This document shows positions 6,566 to 13,886 of a stretch of DNA of 49,097 nucleotides, piece by piece. Position numbers and translations under genes: made by a program. Origin of the DNA: an uncultured Oscillospiraceae bacterium (GTDB lineage: Bacteria > Bacillota > Clostridia > Oscillospirales > Acutalibacteraceae); NCBI GenBank assembly GCA_900540535.1, contig UQGM01000016.1, positions 1 to 49,097 on the forward strand, written 5' to 3'. The notes under the pieces were generated by a model. It saw only the letters and a list, made by a program, of their open reading frames with translations. It was not told the DNA's origin and made no database searches. Position 1 is the first letter of the stretch. Every line of letters begins with the position of its first letter.

Positions 6566-7408
6566 TTATATGATTTTTGAAGCGTGACGTGTTACATGAC
6601 ATCCCACATTTACTGAAACAGGAAGTCCGGCAATATGGGTGGCTCCCGCTTCGATATTCACTGCCAAAGCGGTTGTCTTTCCGCCAAAGCCCTGGGGCCC
6701 GATATTAAGCTCATTAACCTTTTTGAGGATTTTTTCCTCAAGCTCTGCATAAAAGGGATTACTGTTCCTTTCACTTACAGGACGGCAAAGCGCTTTTTTT
6801 GCAAGGAATGCGCATCCCTCAAAATTTCCGCCGATACCGACGCCCAGCACCATAGGCGGACAGGGATTGCTGCCTGCAAGACGTACTGTTTCTACAACAA
6901 AATTCACAATATCCTCAGCAGAAGCTGCCGGAGTGAGCATTTTAAGACGGCTCATATTTTCGCTGCCGAATCCCTTTGGAGCAGCGGTTATTGAAATTTT
7001 ATCACCCGGTACAATACGGGTATGGATAATAGCCGGCGTGTTATCACCTGTATTCACTCTTTCAAGCGGATCGCCCACCACTGAACAGCGGAGAAGTCCG
7101 TCTACATATCCGTCGTGAACTCCCTTATTTACGGCATCCTCAAAACTTCCGCCTGTGATATGTACATCCTGACCTACCTCGGCAAAAATAACCGCCATGC
7201 CTGTATCCTGACAAATGGGCACATCCAGCTCTTTTGCTGCCTTGAGATTTTCACAAAGGTCGCACATTATGGATTTTGGAAGAGTTTCCTCCTCGCATGA
7301 GCAGGACTCTTTAATTTTTTCCGCAAGATCGTCGGGGAGAATCTTATTCGCCTTTATACAAAGTTCCTTTACTGTTTCCGAAATCAGAGAAACATCAATT
7401 TCCCTCAT
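6566..7408 (-). CDS. class I (iron-sulfur) fumarate hydratase, alpha subunit
   Basis: About 280 residues of the TtdA/FumA N-terminal family, which binds the catalytic [4Fe-4S] cluster. Candidate cluster ligands are Cys66 in PICQDTG, the Cys of SNPCPPMVLGVGIGG and the Cys of NFEGCAFLAKKA, all in their expected family positions. With the beta subunit it interconverts fumarate and malate (or tartrate and oxaloacetate in L-tartrate dehydratase). I chose the ATG at 7408 because AGAGGTG lies just upstream and overlaps the alternative GTG at 7417. The beta-subunit gene normally follows directly, but here hpf comes next and no beta subunit occurs in the window. Fumarase is more likely than tartrate dehydratase from general occurrence, but the sequence alone does not decide. 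Confidence 0.85.
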   Translation of the reverse strand: MREIDVSLISETVKELCIKANKILPDDLAEKIKESCSCEEETLPKSIMCDLCENLKAAKELDVPICQDTGMAVIFAEVGQDVHITGGSFEDAVNKGVHDGYVDGLLRCSVVGDPLERVNTGDNTPAIIHTRIVPGDKISITAAPKGFGSENMSRLKMLTPAASAEDIVNFVVETVRLAGSNPCPPMVLGVGIGGNFEGCAFLAKKALCRPVSERNSNPFYAELEEKILKKVNELNIGPQGFGGKTTALAVNIEAGATHIAGLPVSVNVGCHVTRHASKII

Positions 7409-7440
7409 ATTAAACACCTCTGAATTTAAATATCAAAAAA

Positions 7441-7462
7441 ACGGAGTGCAATAACACTCCGT
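7441..7462 (-). terminator. intrinsic terminator after the S1-domain gene
   Basis: ACGGAGTG (7441-7448) pairs with CACTCCGT (7455-7462) around CAATAA. On the minus strand it is followed by seven T. It ends the divIC-yabR cluster before the fumarase gene. Confidence 0.88.
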
Positions 7463-7484
7463 CAAAATTGCTCATTACCGCAAA

Positions 7485-7958
7485 TTACTGTCTGCCTGAA
7501 GAGCCACGCCTTGAAAAGCCGCCGTGTTTTGCCTCGGAGGAACGCTTTAAATCAGACATTTTCTCCTCGCTCACCTGCTTAAAACGAGCCATCATATCTT
7601 CAAATGACATATTTTCGGTTGAAGCGGATTTTTGTCCCTGCCAGACATTGGCAGCAGATCTGCCCTGCCTTGAACCGTGACGCTGTCCTCCTCTCGGACG
7701 CTCACTGCGTTCAGAACGTTCAGGTTCCTGAGCACGCTTGATTGACAGACTGATTTTTCCGTCATCACCTATACTCATAACCTTTACCTTGACCTCTTGA
7801 TTTTCACTGAGAAAATCACGAATTTCCTTTACATATGTAGGTGCCACTTCTGAAATGTGCACCATTCCTGTTTTACCCTCGGGCAAACTTACAAATGCTC
7901 CGAAATTCGTTAAACCTGTTACCTTGCCTTCCAGGATTGCTCCTACCTCTAACTGCAT
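7485..7958 (-). CDS. yabR: S1 RNA-binding domain protein (YabR type)
   Basis: 157 residues. Positions 1-75 form one S1/OB-fold domain (EVGAILEGKVTGLTNFGAFVSLPEGKTGMVHISEV, then GKISLSIKRA), close to the C-terminal S1 repeats of polynucleotide phosphorylase and ribosomal protein S1. Residues 76-115 are a disordered Arg/Gly/Ser-rich stretch (ERSERSERPRGGQRHGSRQGR) and the tail is a short helix plus a basic GGFSRRGSSGR end, all suited to RNA binding. It follows divIC as in Bacillus and Clostridia. The only strong ribosome binding site (GGAGG) is unusually far from the ATG, about 13 bases. The molecular role of YabR is not well defined. Confidence 0.85.
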   Translation of the reverse strand: MQLEVGAILEGKVTGLTNFGAFVSLPEGKTGMVHISEVAPTYVKEIRDFLSENQEVKVKVMSIGDDGKISLSIKRAQEPERSERSERPRGGQRHGSRQGRSAANVWQGQKSASTENMSFEDMMARFKQVSEEKMSDLKRSSEAKHGGFSRRGSSGRQ

Positions 7959-7992
7959 AAAAAAGCATTAACCTCCAATTTTATCTTCACTT

Positions 7993-8298
7993 TCAGCTTC
8001 CGAATGAAATATCGTAATAAACTTTCTCACCGGGCTTTACATAACCCAAACTGTCACGGGCAATACGTTCGATGTACTCATCTTCATTACCGCCTTCAAT
8101 GACCTTTTCAAGTTCTTTATTCTCAGCAATTTTTTCATTATACTGAGCCTGAACCTGGGCAAGTGTTTCTTTTTTCTCACTTATTTCTATCTGAAGCTGT
8201 ATCAGCGTAATAGCAAAGTAACCCGCCAAGGCAAATGCACCCAAGGCGAGCAAAAAACTTGTTTTCCTCTTTTTTGTTCTATCTTTATTTTTTCTCAT
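7993..8298 (-). CDS. divIC: septum formation initiator DivIC/FtsB family protein
   Basis: 101 residues: a basic cytoplasmic start (MRKNKDRTKKRKTS), one membrane helix (about 14-34), then a leucine/glutamate-rich coiled coil (35-70) and the C-terminal ARDSLGYVKPGEKVYY, which is the conserved extracellular element of DivIC/FtsB. The protein forms part of the FtsL-DivIC-DivIB complex that controls septal peptidoglycan synthesis. Its place between yabQ and yabR is the standard Firmicute order. The ribosome binding site is weak (GAAAGAAG about 10 bases upstream). Confidence 0.88.
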   Translation of the reverse strand: MRKNKDRTKKRKTSFLLALGAFALAGYFAITLIQLQIEISEKKETLAQVQAQYNEKIAENKELEKVIEGGNEDEYIERIARDSLGYVKPGEKVYYDISFGS

Positions 8299-8407
8299 AT
8301 CTTAAACTTCTTTCGTCTTAAACAAGAAGGTACAGTCTGTTTAATAAATTATACAATATTGCACCCTGATGTTTCAATATAAAATCAGAATTATTTTAAA
8401 ATTTTTT

Positions 8408-8833
8408 TCATCCTTTTTTAGCAGTTTTAACTAATTTATCCGATATATTGCTAAAAAGCTTCTTAATAAGCCTGAACGGAGATGTCAGAATTTTTACAAA
8501 AAACTTTATCATCTTCTTAACGCATCCCGTTATGAACCTCGAAAACTTAACTGCAATTCCGCCCAGAGCAAAGTAGTATATAATCCAGCCCGCCGCAATT
8601 CCGAAAATTATATACCACCTTACATTTCCCCTATTTGCCGTGAGAATAAAAACAAAACTCACAAACGTGGCAAGGAGACTGTAAACTATATCAAAAATGA
8701 ATATACTTTTCTTTTTTGCAGAAAACATCATTCTTAGAAGCCTGAAAATCTCATAAAGTATTCCCAGCAGAAAACCCATTCCGCAGGAAAGCAGAAAAAG
8801 CCTCGTCTGCTCGGTTATCGATATTACCGGCAT
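8408..8833 (-). CDS. yabQ: spore cortex biosynthesis protein YabQ
   Basis: A membrane protein of about 141 residues with the YabQ pattern: TEQTRLFLLSCGMGFLLGILYEIFRLLR at the N-terminus, three to four hydrophobic helices, and a basic amphipathic tail (ITSPFRLIKKLF-like). YabQ resides in the forespore outer membrane and is needed for cortex formation in Bacillus. The ATG at 8833 overlaps the yabP stop as TGATG, so the two are translationally coupled; a GTG at 8836 is the alternative. Presumably transcribed by mother-cell sigma E as in relatives; I did not identify that promoter. Confidence 0.85.
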   Translation of the reverse strand: MPVISITEQTRLFLLSCGMGFLLGILYEIFRLLRMMFSAKKKSIFIFDIVYSLLATFVSFVFILTANRGNVRWYIIFGIAAGWIIYYFALGGIAVKFSRFITGCVKKMIKFFVKILTSPFRLIKKLFSNISDKLVKTAKKG

Positions 8834-9120
8834 CACCTGAACACCTTACTGAAAAATCCTGAGCTCTTGGGCATTTCGTCCGCATATGTAAGAGATGAAA
8901 TATTTCCCTCTATAAGCAGCTCTCCCGTTTCAACACTCAAACGGTTTATATGTAGTTCGCTTCCCCTTACGGTAAGCTCACCTTTATCCGTATAGACAAT
9001 TACTGTCTGCTCATCAAAACTGTCCACATCGGAAACTCCCGACACGGAAAGTGAACGCCTGTCCTCCAGAATCACATTGTGGGGCATTGTTACTCCTCCC
9101 GCACTTTTTACCTCTGCCAT
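8833..9120 (-). CDS. yabP: sporulation protein YabP
   Basis: 95 residues from the ATG at 9120, which has AAGGAGG eight bases upstream; the open frame extends further but without a start signal. The sequence HNVILEDRRSLSVSGVSDVDSFDEQTVIVYTDKGELTVRGSELHINRLSVETGELLIEGNI-type pattern is the YabP/YqfC fold of sporulation proteins (small beta protein). YabP acts with YabQ during spore formation in the mother cell. It is directly coupled to yabQ and follows rqcP, reproducing the Bacillus order. Confidence 0.88.
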   Translation of the reverse strand: MAEVKSAGGVTMPHNVILEDRRSLSVSGVSDVDSFDEQTVIVYTDKGELTVRGSELHINRLSVETGELLIEGNISSLTYADEMPKSSGFFSKVFR

Positions 9121-9191
9121 AAATAAAACCTCCTTTGCGTTATATAAAAATATATGCGGCAAAGAAGGTTTTTAGAACTTATATCCGAAAT

Positions 9192-9434
9192 TTATTTTAT
9201 TATTTTATACATAAGGGGCGCATCGTTTTTTGTTGCGTGTTCCGTAACTGTGAGAACCTCTGCTTTTATTGTTCCCGTTCCCATTGTTATCTCTATTATA
9301 TCGCCCTCTTTAACATTATATGAAGCTCGTGCAGGCTTTGAATTGACCATCACCTTGCCTGCGTCACAAACTTCATTTGCTATCGTGCGTCTTTTTATTA
9401 TTCGTGATACTTTAAGATATTTATCGAGTCTCAT
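9192..9434 (-). CDS. rqcP: S4-domain ribosome quality control protein RqcP (YabO/HslR-like)
   Basis: 80 residues that are nearly all S4 RNA-binding domain: MRLDKYLKVSRIIKRRTIANEVCDAGKVMVNSKPARASYNVKEGDIIEI. RqcP works with RqcH on stalled 50S subunits, where it helps translocate peptidyl-tRNA during alanine tailing of incomplete proteins. The start at 9434 is the ATG opening the conserved MRLDKYL; the upstream in-frame TTG has no better signal. It is upstream of yabP as in Bacillus (yabO-yabP). Confidence 0.92.
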   Translation of the reverse strand: MRLDKYLKVSRIIKRRTIANEVCDAGKVMVNSKPARASYNVKEGDIIEITMGTGTIKAEVLTVTEHATKNDAPLMYKIIK

Positions 9435-9524
9435 TTTTATTCCGTACAGCGCCAATTATTCAGCCAAACAAAAGCTCACATCAGCGCTGTTCCTTTCAAT
9501 GTATTTTTACCCTTAATAAAAAAA

Positions 9525-9551
9525 TAGAGGGGACTTTATAAAAATCCCCTC
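9525..9551 (-). terminator. intrinsic terminator of hup
   Basis: GAGGGGA (9527-9533) pairs with TCCCCTC (9545-9551). On the minus strand a TATTTTTTTATT tail follows. It separates the highly expressed HU gene from rqcP downstream. Confidence 0.85.
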
Positions 9552-9570
9552 CACTATGAGTTAAGTTCAA

Positions 9571-9843
9571 TTATTTAACAGCGTCTTTAAGTGCCTTACC
9601 TGCTTTGAAAGCGGGAACCTTAGATGCTGCAACTGTCATAGCCTCACCAGTCTTGGGGTTACGGCCCTGTCTCTCAGCACGCTCACGAACCTCGAATGTA
9701 CCGAAACCAACAAGCTGTACCTTCTCATTTTTAACAAGAGCGTCAGTTACTGTTGCAAATACGGCTGAAACTGCATTCTCTGCATCTTTCTTTGAAAGTC
9801 CTGCCTTCTCAGCAACTGCTGCTACAAACTCTGTTTTGTTCAT
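9571..9843 (-). CDS. hup: DNA-binding protein HU
   Basis: 90 residues, the standard HU length. MNKTEFVAAVAEKAGLSKKDAE begins the helical dimer body, GFGTFEVRERAERQGRNPKTGE is the signature that enters the DNA-binding beta arm, and PAFKAGKALKDAV ends the protein. HU is the abundant nucleoid protein that bends DNA non-specifically as a dimer. It is bounded by a terminator and has a GGAGGATCAC ribosome binding site, so it is probably expressed strongly on its own. It sits between mazG and rqcP, as in several Clostridia. Confidence 0.97.
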   Translation of the reverse strand: MNKTEFVAAVAEKAGLSKKDAENAVSAVFATVTDALVKNEKVQLVGFGTFEVRERAERQGRNPKTGEAMTVAASKVPAFKAGKALKDAVK

Positions 9844-9909
9844 CTTTAGTGATCCTCCAATTTGTTTGTTTTATATATAAGGCAAATTTAAGCCCTATGT
9901 ACACTTAAC

Positions 9910-10713
9910 TTATTTTTCAGAAGTCTTTGCCTCATCCCAAAGCTCATTGAGCTTCTCGATGCCTGCCGTTTTCATATCAATTCCCTTTTCGGCGGCAAGT
10001 GCTTCTACCTTTGAAAACCTTTCAAGGAATTTATCAGTTGCACCTGTAAGAGCCTCTTCTGCATCACAGCCGGCAAACCTCGAAATGTTTACCGCAGAAA
10101 ATAAAACGTCTCCCATTTCTTCAAAAACATGGTCGGTATTCTTTTCTGCCATGGCCTCTTTAAGCTCGCTGACTTCTTCCGTGAGCTTATCGAAAGCTCC
10201 GTTTGCATTATCCCAGTCAAAGCCGACTTTCGCCGCCTTATGCTGAATCTTCTGGGCACGCATTAATGCCGGAAATTCACGGGGCACTGAGAGCATTGAC
10301 TGTGTCTGGCTCTTCTGTCCTTTGGTTTTCTTTTTTATATCATCCCAGTTTGAAAGCACTTCATCGGTGGAACTTACCTCCACAGTGCCGAAAACATGGG
10401 GATGACGCTCAATAAGCTTTTTGCAGATTCCATCCGCTACATCGGACAATGTGAATCCGCCTTTTTCACGTTCCATTTCAGTATGAAAGACAACCTGAAG
10501 AAGAACATCGCCCAGTTCCTCAAGAAGCATGGAGTTATCCTTTTTGTTTATAGCCTCCACAACCTCATAGGTCTCCTCTATGAAATTTTTCTTTATGCTC
10601 TCATGGGTCTGCTCTGCATCCCAGGGGCATCCGCCGGGGGCACGAAGAAGCTTTACTATTTCTACAAGATCTTCTACGCCGTAATTCGGCTTAAATTCAA
10701 AGTTTTCGACCAT
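9910..10713 (-). CDS. mazG: nucleoside triphosphate pyrophosphohydrolase MazG (YabN)
   Basis: About 267 residues with two tandem MazG all-alpha pyrophosphatase domains. The first has LLRAPGGCPWDAEQTHESIKKNFIEETYEVVEAI and EELGDVLLQVVFH; the second has EEVSELKEA and EEMGDVLFSAVNISR. The EExxE and ExxD motifs bind Mg2+. MazG hydrolyses (d)NTPs to monophosphates and clears aberrant nucleotides; it can also affect ppGpp levels. The ATG at 10713 (AAGGT eight bases upstream) gives MVENFEFK, matching the usual family N-terminus; the ATG at 10728 is possible. The SpoVB-type tetrapyrrole methylase domain seen in Bacillus YabN is absent. Confidence 0.92.
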   Translation of the reverse strand: MVENFEFKPNYGVEDLVEIVKLLRAPGGCPWDAEQTHESIKKNFIEETYEVVEAINKKDNSMLLEELGDVLLQVVFHTEMEREKGGFTLSDVADGICKKLIERHPHVFGTVEVSSTDEVLSNWDDIKKKTKGQKSQTQSMLSVPREFPALMRAQKIQHKAAKVGFDWDNANGAFDKLTEEVSELKEAMAEKNTDHVFEEMGDVLFSAVNISRFAGCDAEEALTGATDKFLERFSKVEALAAEKGIDMKTAGIEKLNELWDEAKTSEK

Positions 10714-10756
10714 TTTCTCGACCTTCATACCTACATGAAAATATTACCTTACTATA

Positions 10757-12529
10757 CTACCCTAAAAGGCCGAATTTTTCAAGTGTTTTTGCAATTTTTT
10801 CTCCTTTTGGAAGCATTCGCAGATCCTCTCCGGAAATACCTTTTATAAACAGCAGAAGTGTAAAATAGACGATCACAGCAGCGGCGATACTTATAAAGAG
10901 ATTTATCGCTGATGGAGTAGAAAGCACATTGCCTAAATTATCGAAGGCCATCTTTGCCGTAAGGGTACTCATCAAGGCACAGAAAAACGGTTTTAAAAAT
11001 ACCGATTTTATATCTGGCATTGCTCCCGTTTCTGCCACAAGACAGGCAAGCTCATAAAAAACCACAATAGTATAATTGAGTATCGAGCCAACCGGCGCTC
11101 CGTAGATATTTATTTGCGGATTTCCTACCAATATGTAATCTGCCACAATTTTTACAGTTGCTCCCATTAGCAGGGATTTTACAGGTACATCGGTTCTGCC
11201 CACAGCTTGAAGCATATGAGTGACAGGAGCCGAAACCGCCATAATGGGAGTGACAAAACCATATGCTGCAAGCATCGGTGCGGCGATTCCAACCATATTT
11301 GAAGTTCTCGTTCCGCCGTAAATAAGACTGAGCAAAGGTTCTGAAAGCACTGCCATGGCAAATCCTGCCGGCAAAGCCACAAGCATTACAGTTCTGATAA
11401 CCGAATTCACCGTTCTGCGTACTGCCCTTTTATTATTCACTGCCCATGCTGCGGAAATTATGGGAATAGCGCTTATACCAAGAGTCATTGTAACCGTCGG
11501 CACAAGAGAACGGAAATCCATAACCGCTCCGTACACTCCGTAAAGATACACGCTTATATCCTTGTCGAGGGTTCCGGATGCAGCCAAAGCTGCGCCGTAC
11601 ATTTCCTTAATCACTGCCGTATCCCGCATAACTGCAGAGGCAAGACGATTCTGCACCGCCACATTATCAATAAAATTAGTGATATTCAAAATTACGGAGC
11701 CTGTCATTACAGGCATTGAAAACGCTATCATTTCACGGGCAGTTTCACGGCTCTTCTGCGCAAGAGGAGAATTTATAAGCTCCGTCCTCGTAAAAATACT
11801 GCCCTGAATTTTTTTGTAAATCCACAGATACAGCCAGCCTGCCACAGTTCCCACACTTACGCCGAGTATTGCAGCTGATGCCGTCCATGGATACAAAAGA
11901 CTCTGAGCCTGCTGGGAATCTGCCGCCGGTGTTCCGAACACGGCTCCGGTAGCTGCATATTCCCTCATTCCGTATTTCATAACCATATAAGCAAATCCAA
12001 TACCCAAAGCCATTTTCGCAACCGCTTCAATCACCTGGGATACAGCAGTGGGAACCATATTACCGAGTCCCTCGTAATAGGCACGGTATGCTGACATGAT
12101 ACAGCAGAAAAATACCGACGGAGCAATCGCAATTATACATTTAAAGGTTTCGGGAGAATGTATCAGCCAAAAGGAATAGGGATAGGCAAGAATCAAAAGC
12201 AGGGCTGTACCTCCTATTCCCGTAACGGCAAACATGGAAAGCGCAACCCTAAAAGTCTTTTTCACCTGTTTAAATTTTCCCAGCGCCATATTGCGGGAAA
12301 CCATTCCCGAAACAGCAATGGGAAGTCCCGCCATTGACACAGCGTAAACAGGGGTAAAAATATTGTAGGCTGCACTGAAATATCCTCTGCCTACCTCCCC
12401 GAGAAGGGCAGTAAGAGGGATTTTATAGAGCAGCCCTATAACTTTAACAAGTACCGCCGATACAACAAGCACAAAGGCTCCGCTGAGCAGCGACTGTTTT
12501 TTTCTTTCTGCCAAAAACAACACTTCCAT
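10757..12529 (-). CDS. SpoVB/YabM-like polysaccharide flippase (MOP superfamily)
   Basis: A 590-residue integral membrane protein with about 14 predicted helices, of the MATE/MOP exporter superfamily (PST/SpoVB/MurJ-like branch). Typical features are GAFVLVVSAVLVKVIGLLYKIPL at the N-terminus and GRGYFSAAYNIFTPVYAVSMAGLP after helix 2. Relatives move undecaprenyl-linked glycans, including lipid II, across the membrane during sporulation or envelope growth. It precedes mazG as yabM precedes yabN in Bacillus. No ribosome binding site precedes the ATG at 12529; GGAAG lies eight bases before a TTG at 12514, which gives MAERKKQSLLSG and may be the true start. Confidence 0.82.
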   Translation of the reverse strand: MEVLFLAERKKQSLLSGAFVLVVSAVLVKVIGLLYKIPLTALLGEVGRGYFSAAYNIFTPVYAVSMAGLPIAVSGMVSRNMALGKFKQVKKTFRVALSMFAVTGIGGTALLLILAYPYSFWLIHSPETFKCIIAIAPSVFFCCIMSAYRAYYEGLGNMVPTAVSQVIEAVAKMALGIGFAYMVMKYGMREYAATGAVFGTPAADSQQAQSLLYPWTASAAILGVSVGTVAGWLYLWIYKKIQGSIFTRTELINSPLAQKSRETAREMIAFSMPVMTGSVILNITNFIDNVAVQNRLASAVMRDTAVIKEMYGAALAASGTLDKDISVYLYGVYGAVMDFRSLVPTVTMTLGISAIPIISAAWAVNNKRAVRRTVNSVIRTVMLVALPAGFAMAVLSEPLLSLIYGGTRTSNMVGIAAPMLAAYGFVTPIMAVSAPVTHMLQAVGRTDVPVKSLLMGATVKIVADYILVGNPQINIYGAPVGSILNYTIVVFYELACLVAETGAMPDIKSVFLKPFFCALMSTLTAKMAFDNLGNVLSTPSAINLFISIAAAVIVYFTLLLFIKGISGEDLRMLPKGEKIAKTLEKFGLLG

Positions 12530-12582
12530 TCAGTATGAATTGCTGTTTTTTGACATCCTTTTATTTTTCTTCCGGAATTTTC

Positions 12583-12921
12583 TTATTTAAGCTTTGCGGA
12601 GCAGTTTGAGCAGAAGTTAGCGTTTGCATTGTTCATCTTTCCGCAGACCTTGCACTCTATCTCATTTTTAAGACTGTTTTCTTCATCGTTAATCTTTTCC
12701 AGTGCGCTTGTATAATTATCCACACTTTCAATAAGCAAACTTATTTCTTCTGCATGGTCAACGCCGTTTTTGCAGGTATCGTAATAAAGTCTGCCTATAT
12801 TCTCAAGAGCACGGTTTCTCTTATTTTGAATTTCCGCACTGTTTATAGCCGTAGTCGCTTTTCTGCCCACTGTTGCAGCGGCATTTTTAGCGGTCTGAAT
12901 AAAATCATCAAATGTACTCAT
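12583..12921 (-). CDS. zinc-ribbon protein with N-terminal helix bundle, function unknown
   Basis: 112 residues. The first ~80 are predicted helical (FDDFIQTAKNAAATVGRKATTAINSAEIQNKRNRALENIGRLYYD), followed by two CxxC pairs, CKVC and CSNC, with the spacing of a small zinc ribbon at the C-terminus (about 90-107). Such proteins are common in Clostridia near envelope and sporulation genes, but I know of no defined function. AAGGAG eight bases upstream supports the ATG. Confidence 0.7.
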   Translation of the reverse strand: MSTFDDFIQTAKNAAATVGRKATTAINSAEIQNKRNRALENIGRLYYDTCKNGVDHAEEISLLIESVDNYTSALEKINDEENSLKNEIECKVCGKMNNANANFCSNCSAKLK

Positions 12922-12939
12922 CTTTTAAGCTCCTTTTCT

Positions 12940-13848
12940 TTATAAAAATTCCCTGAGCAGCGAACTCTCGGGCACTTTATTTTCATCGAGGCTCTCAAAG
13001 AGTCTGAGACGCTCGATTAAATCCCTGCTGATTTCAAAATGTGAATCGCTTTCGGGAAGCTCCCAAAGAATTTCCGACGCCTCTTTGGCAAAAAGACACG
13101 GCTCATATTCATGAATGGAATTTACAGCGATATCACGGTTATTCTCAAAGGGGAAAAGATACTTTTTCTCGCCCTCTACAACCATATCCCAGAGTCTAAA
13201 AGTATTTGCCGCACCGCTGTTTCGGTGATGATAATCCCTTATAAGCCTGCGGACAAATCTCAAACGCCAGCCGGAGAGAATTTCATTTCCGCTTTCATCC
13301 TCAAATCCTCCGATAATATTTATAAATATCCTCAGACTCTCCCCTTCGGGAAGCAAGTCGGTAATGAGAAGATTCAAAGCATGGAGTCCCTCAACGATCA
13401 TTACATCATAGGAAGAATAGTCAACTCTGCGAACTTTATCGCTTCGTGTTCCTATATGGAAATCGAAAAGCGGAAAATCTGATTTACCCTCACTGTACAG
13501 CTCTTTAAAGCATTTTTCAAAAAGAGGCAGATCCAGTGCGTGAACCGTTTCGTAATCAGGTGCGCCGTTGGGAAGCAGAGGATAATCTCCTTTAACCCGG
13601 TAAAAGTCGTCAAGAGAGACAGTTATACATCGCTTTCCGTGTTCTTCCAAATCCTGACAAAGCCTTGCGGCAGTTGAGGTTTTGCCGGAAGCGCTGGGTC
13701 CTGCAAGAAAAACAGTTTCAGCACTGTCGGAAATTATTTTTTCGCACACCTTTAAAAGGCTCTCGTCATACTTCATTTCTGCCCGCTCCACTATTTTTCC
13801 CGGAGCATCGGCGACGGCTTTATTTACCTCGGAAACAGAATAAATCAC
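12940..13848 (-). CDS. uridine kinase-like P-loop nucleoside kinase
   Basis: 302 residues. Walker A is AGPSASGKTST (about 49-59), followed by VSLDDFYR, the DD-FY motif of uridine kinase and phosphoribulokinase. Later come DFHIGTRSDKVRRVDYSSYDVMIVEGLHALN (Walker B and the EG-HAL motif) and RRLIRDYHHRNSGA (the family's RD..HR lid motif). Related Clostridial proteins carry an extra N-terminal TGS/threonyl-tRNA-synthetase-like domain that is mostly missing here. The likely reaction is phosphorylation of uridine/cytidine or a similar small molecule. GTG start with AAGGAGG eight bases upstream. Follows hemZ by 38 bases and is probably the last gene of the recJ operon. Confidence 0.82.
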   Translation of the reverse strand: MIYSVSEVNKAVADAPGKIVERAEMKYDESLLKVCEKIISDSAETVFLAGPSASGKTSTAARLCQDLEEHGKRCITVSLDDFYRVKGDYPLLPNGAPDYETVHALDLPLFEKCFKELYSEGKSDFPLFDFHIGTRSDKVRRVDYSSYDVMIVEGLHALNLLITDLLPEGESLRIFINIIGGFEDESGNEILSGWRLRFVRRLIRDYHHRNSGAANTFRLWDMVVEGEKKYLFPFENNRDIAVNSIHEYEPCLFAKEASEILWELPESDSHFEISRDLIERLRLFESLDENKVPESSLLREFL

Positions 13849-13886
13849 TTTTAAAACCTCCTTTCCGGCGGCTTGTCACTAAGGGA

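Noticed and set aside
12716..12724. TTATCCACA, a DnaA-box-like sequence
   Set aside because: A single copy inside a coding gene with no further boxes or dnaA/dnaN nearby, so no origin.
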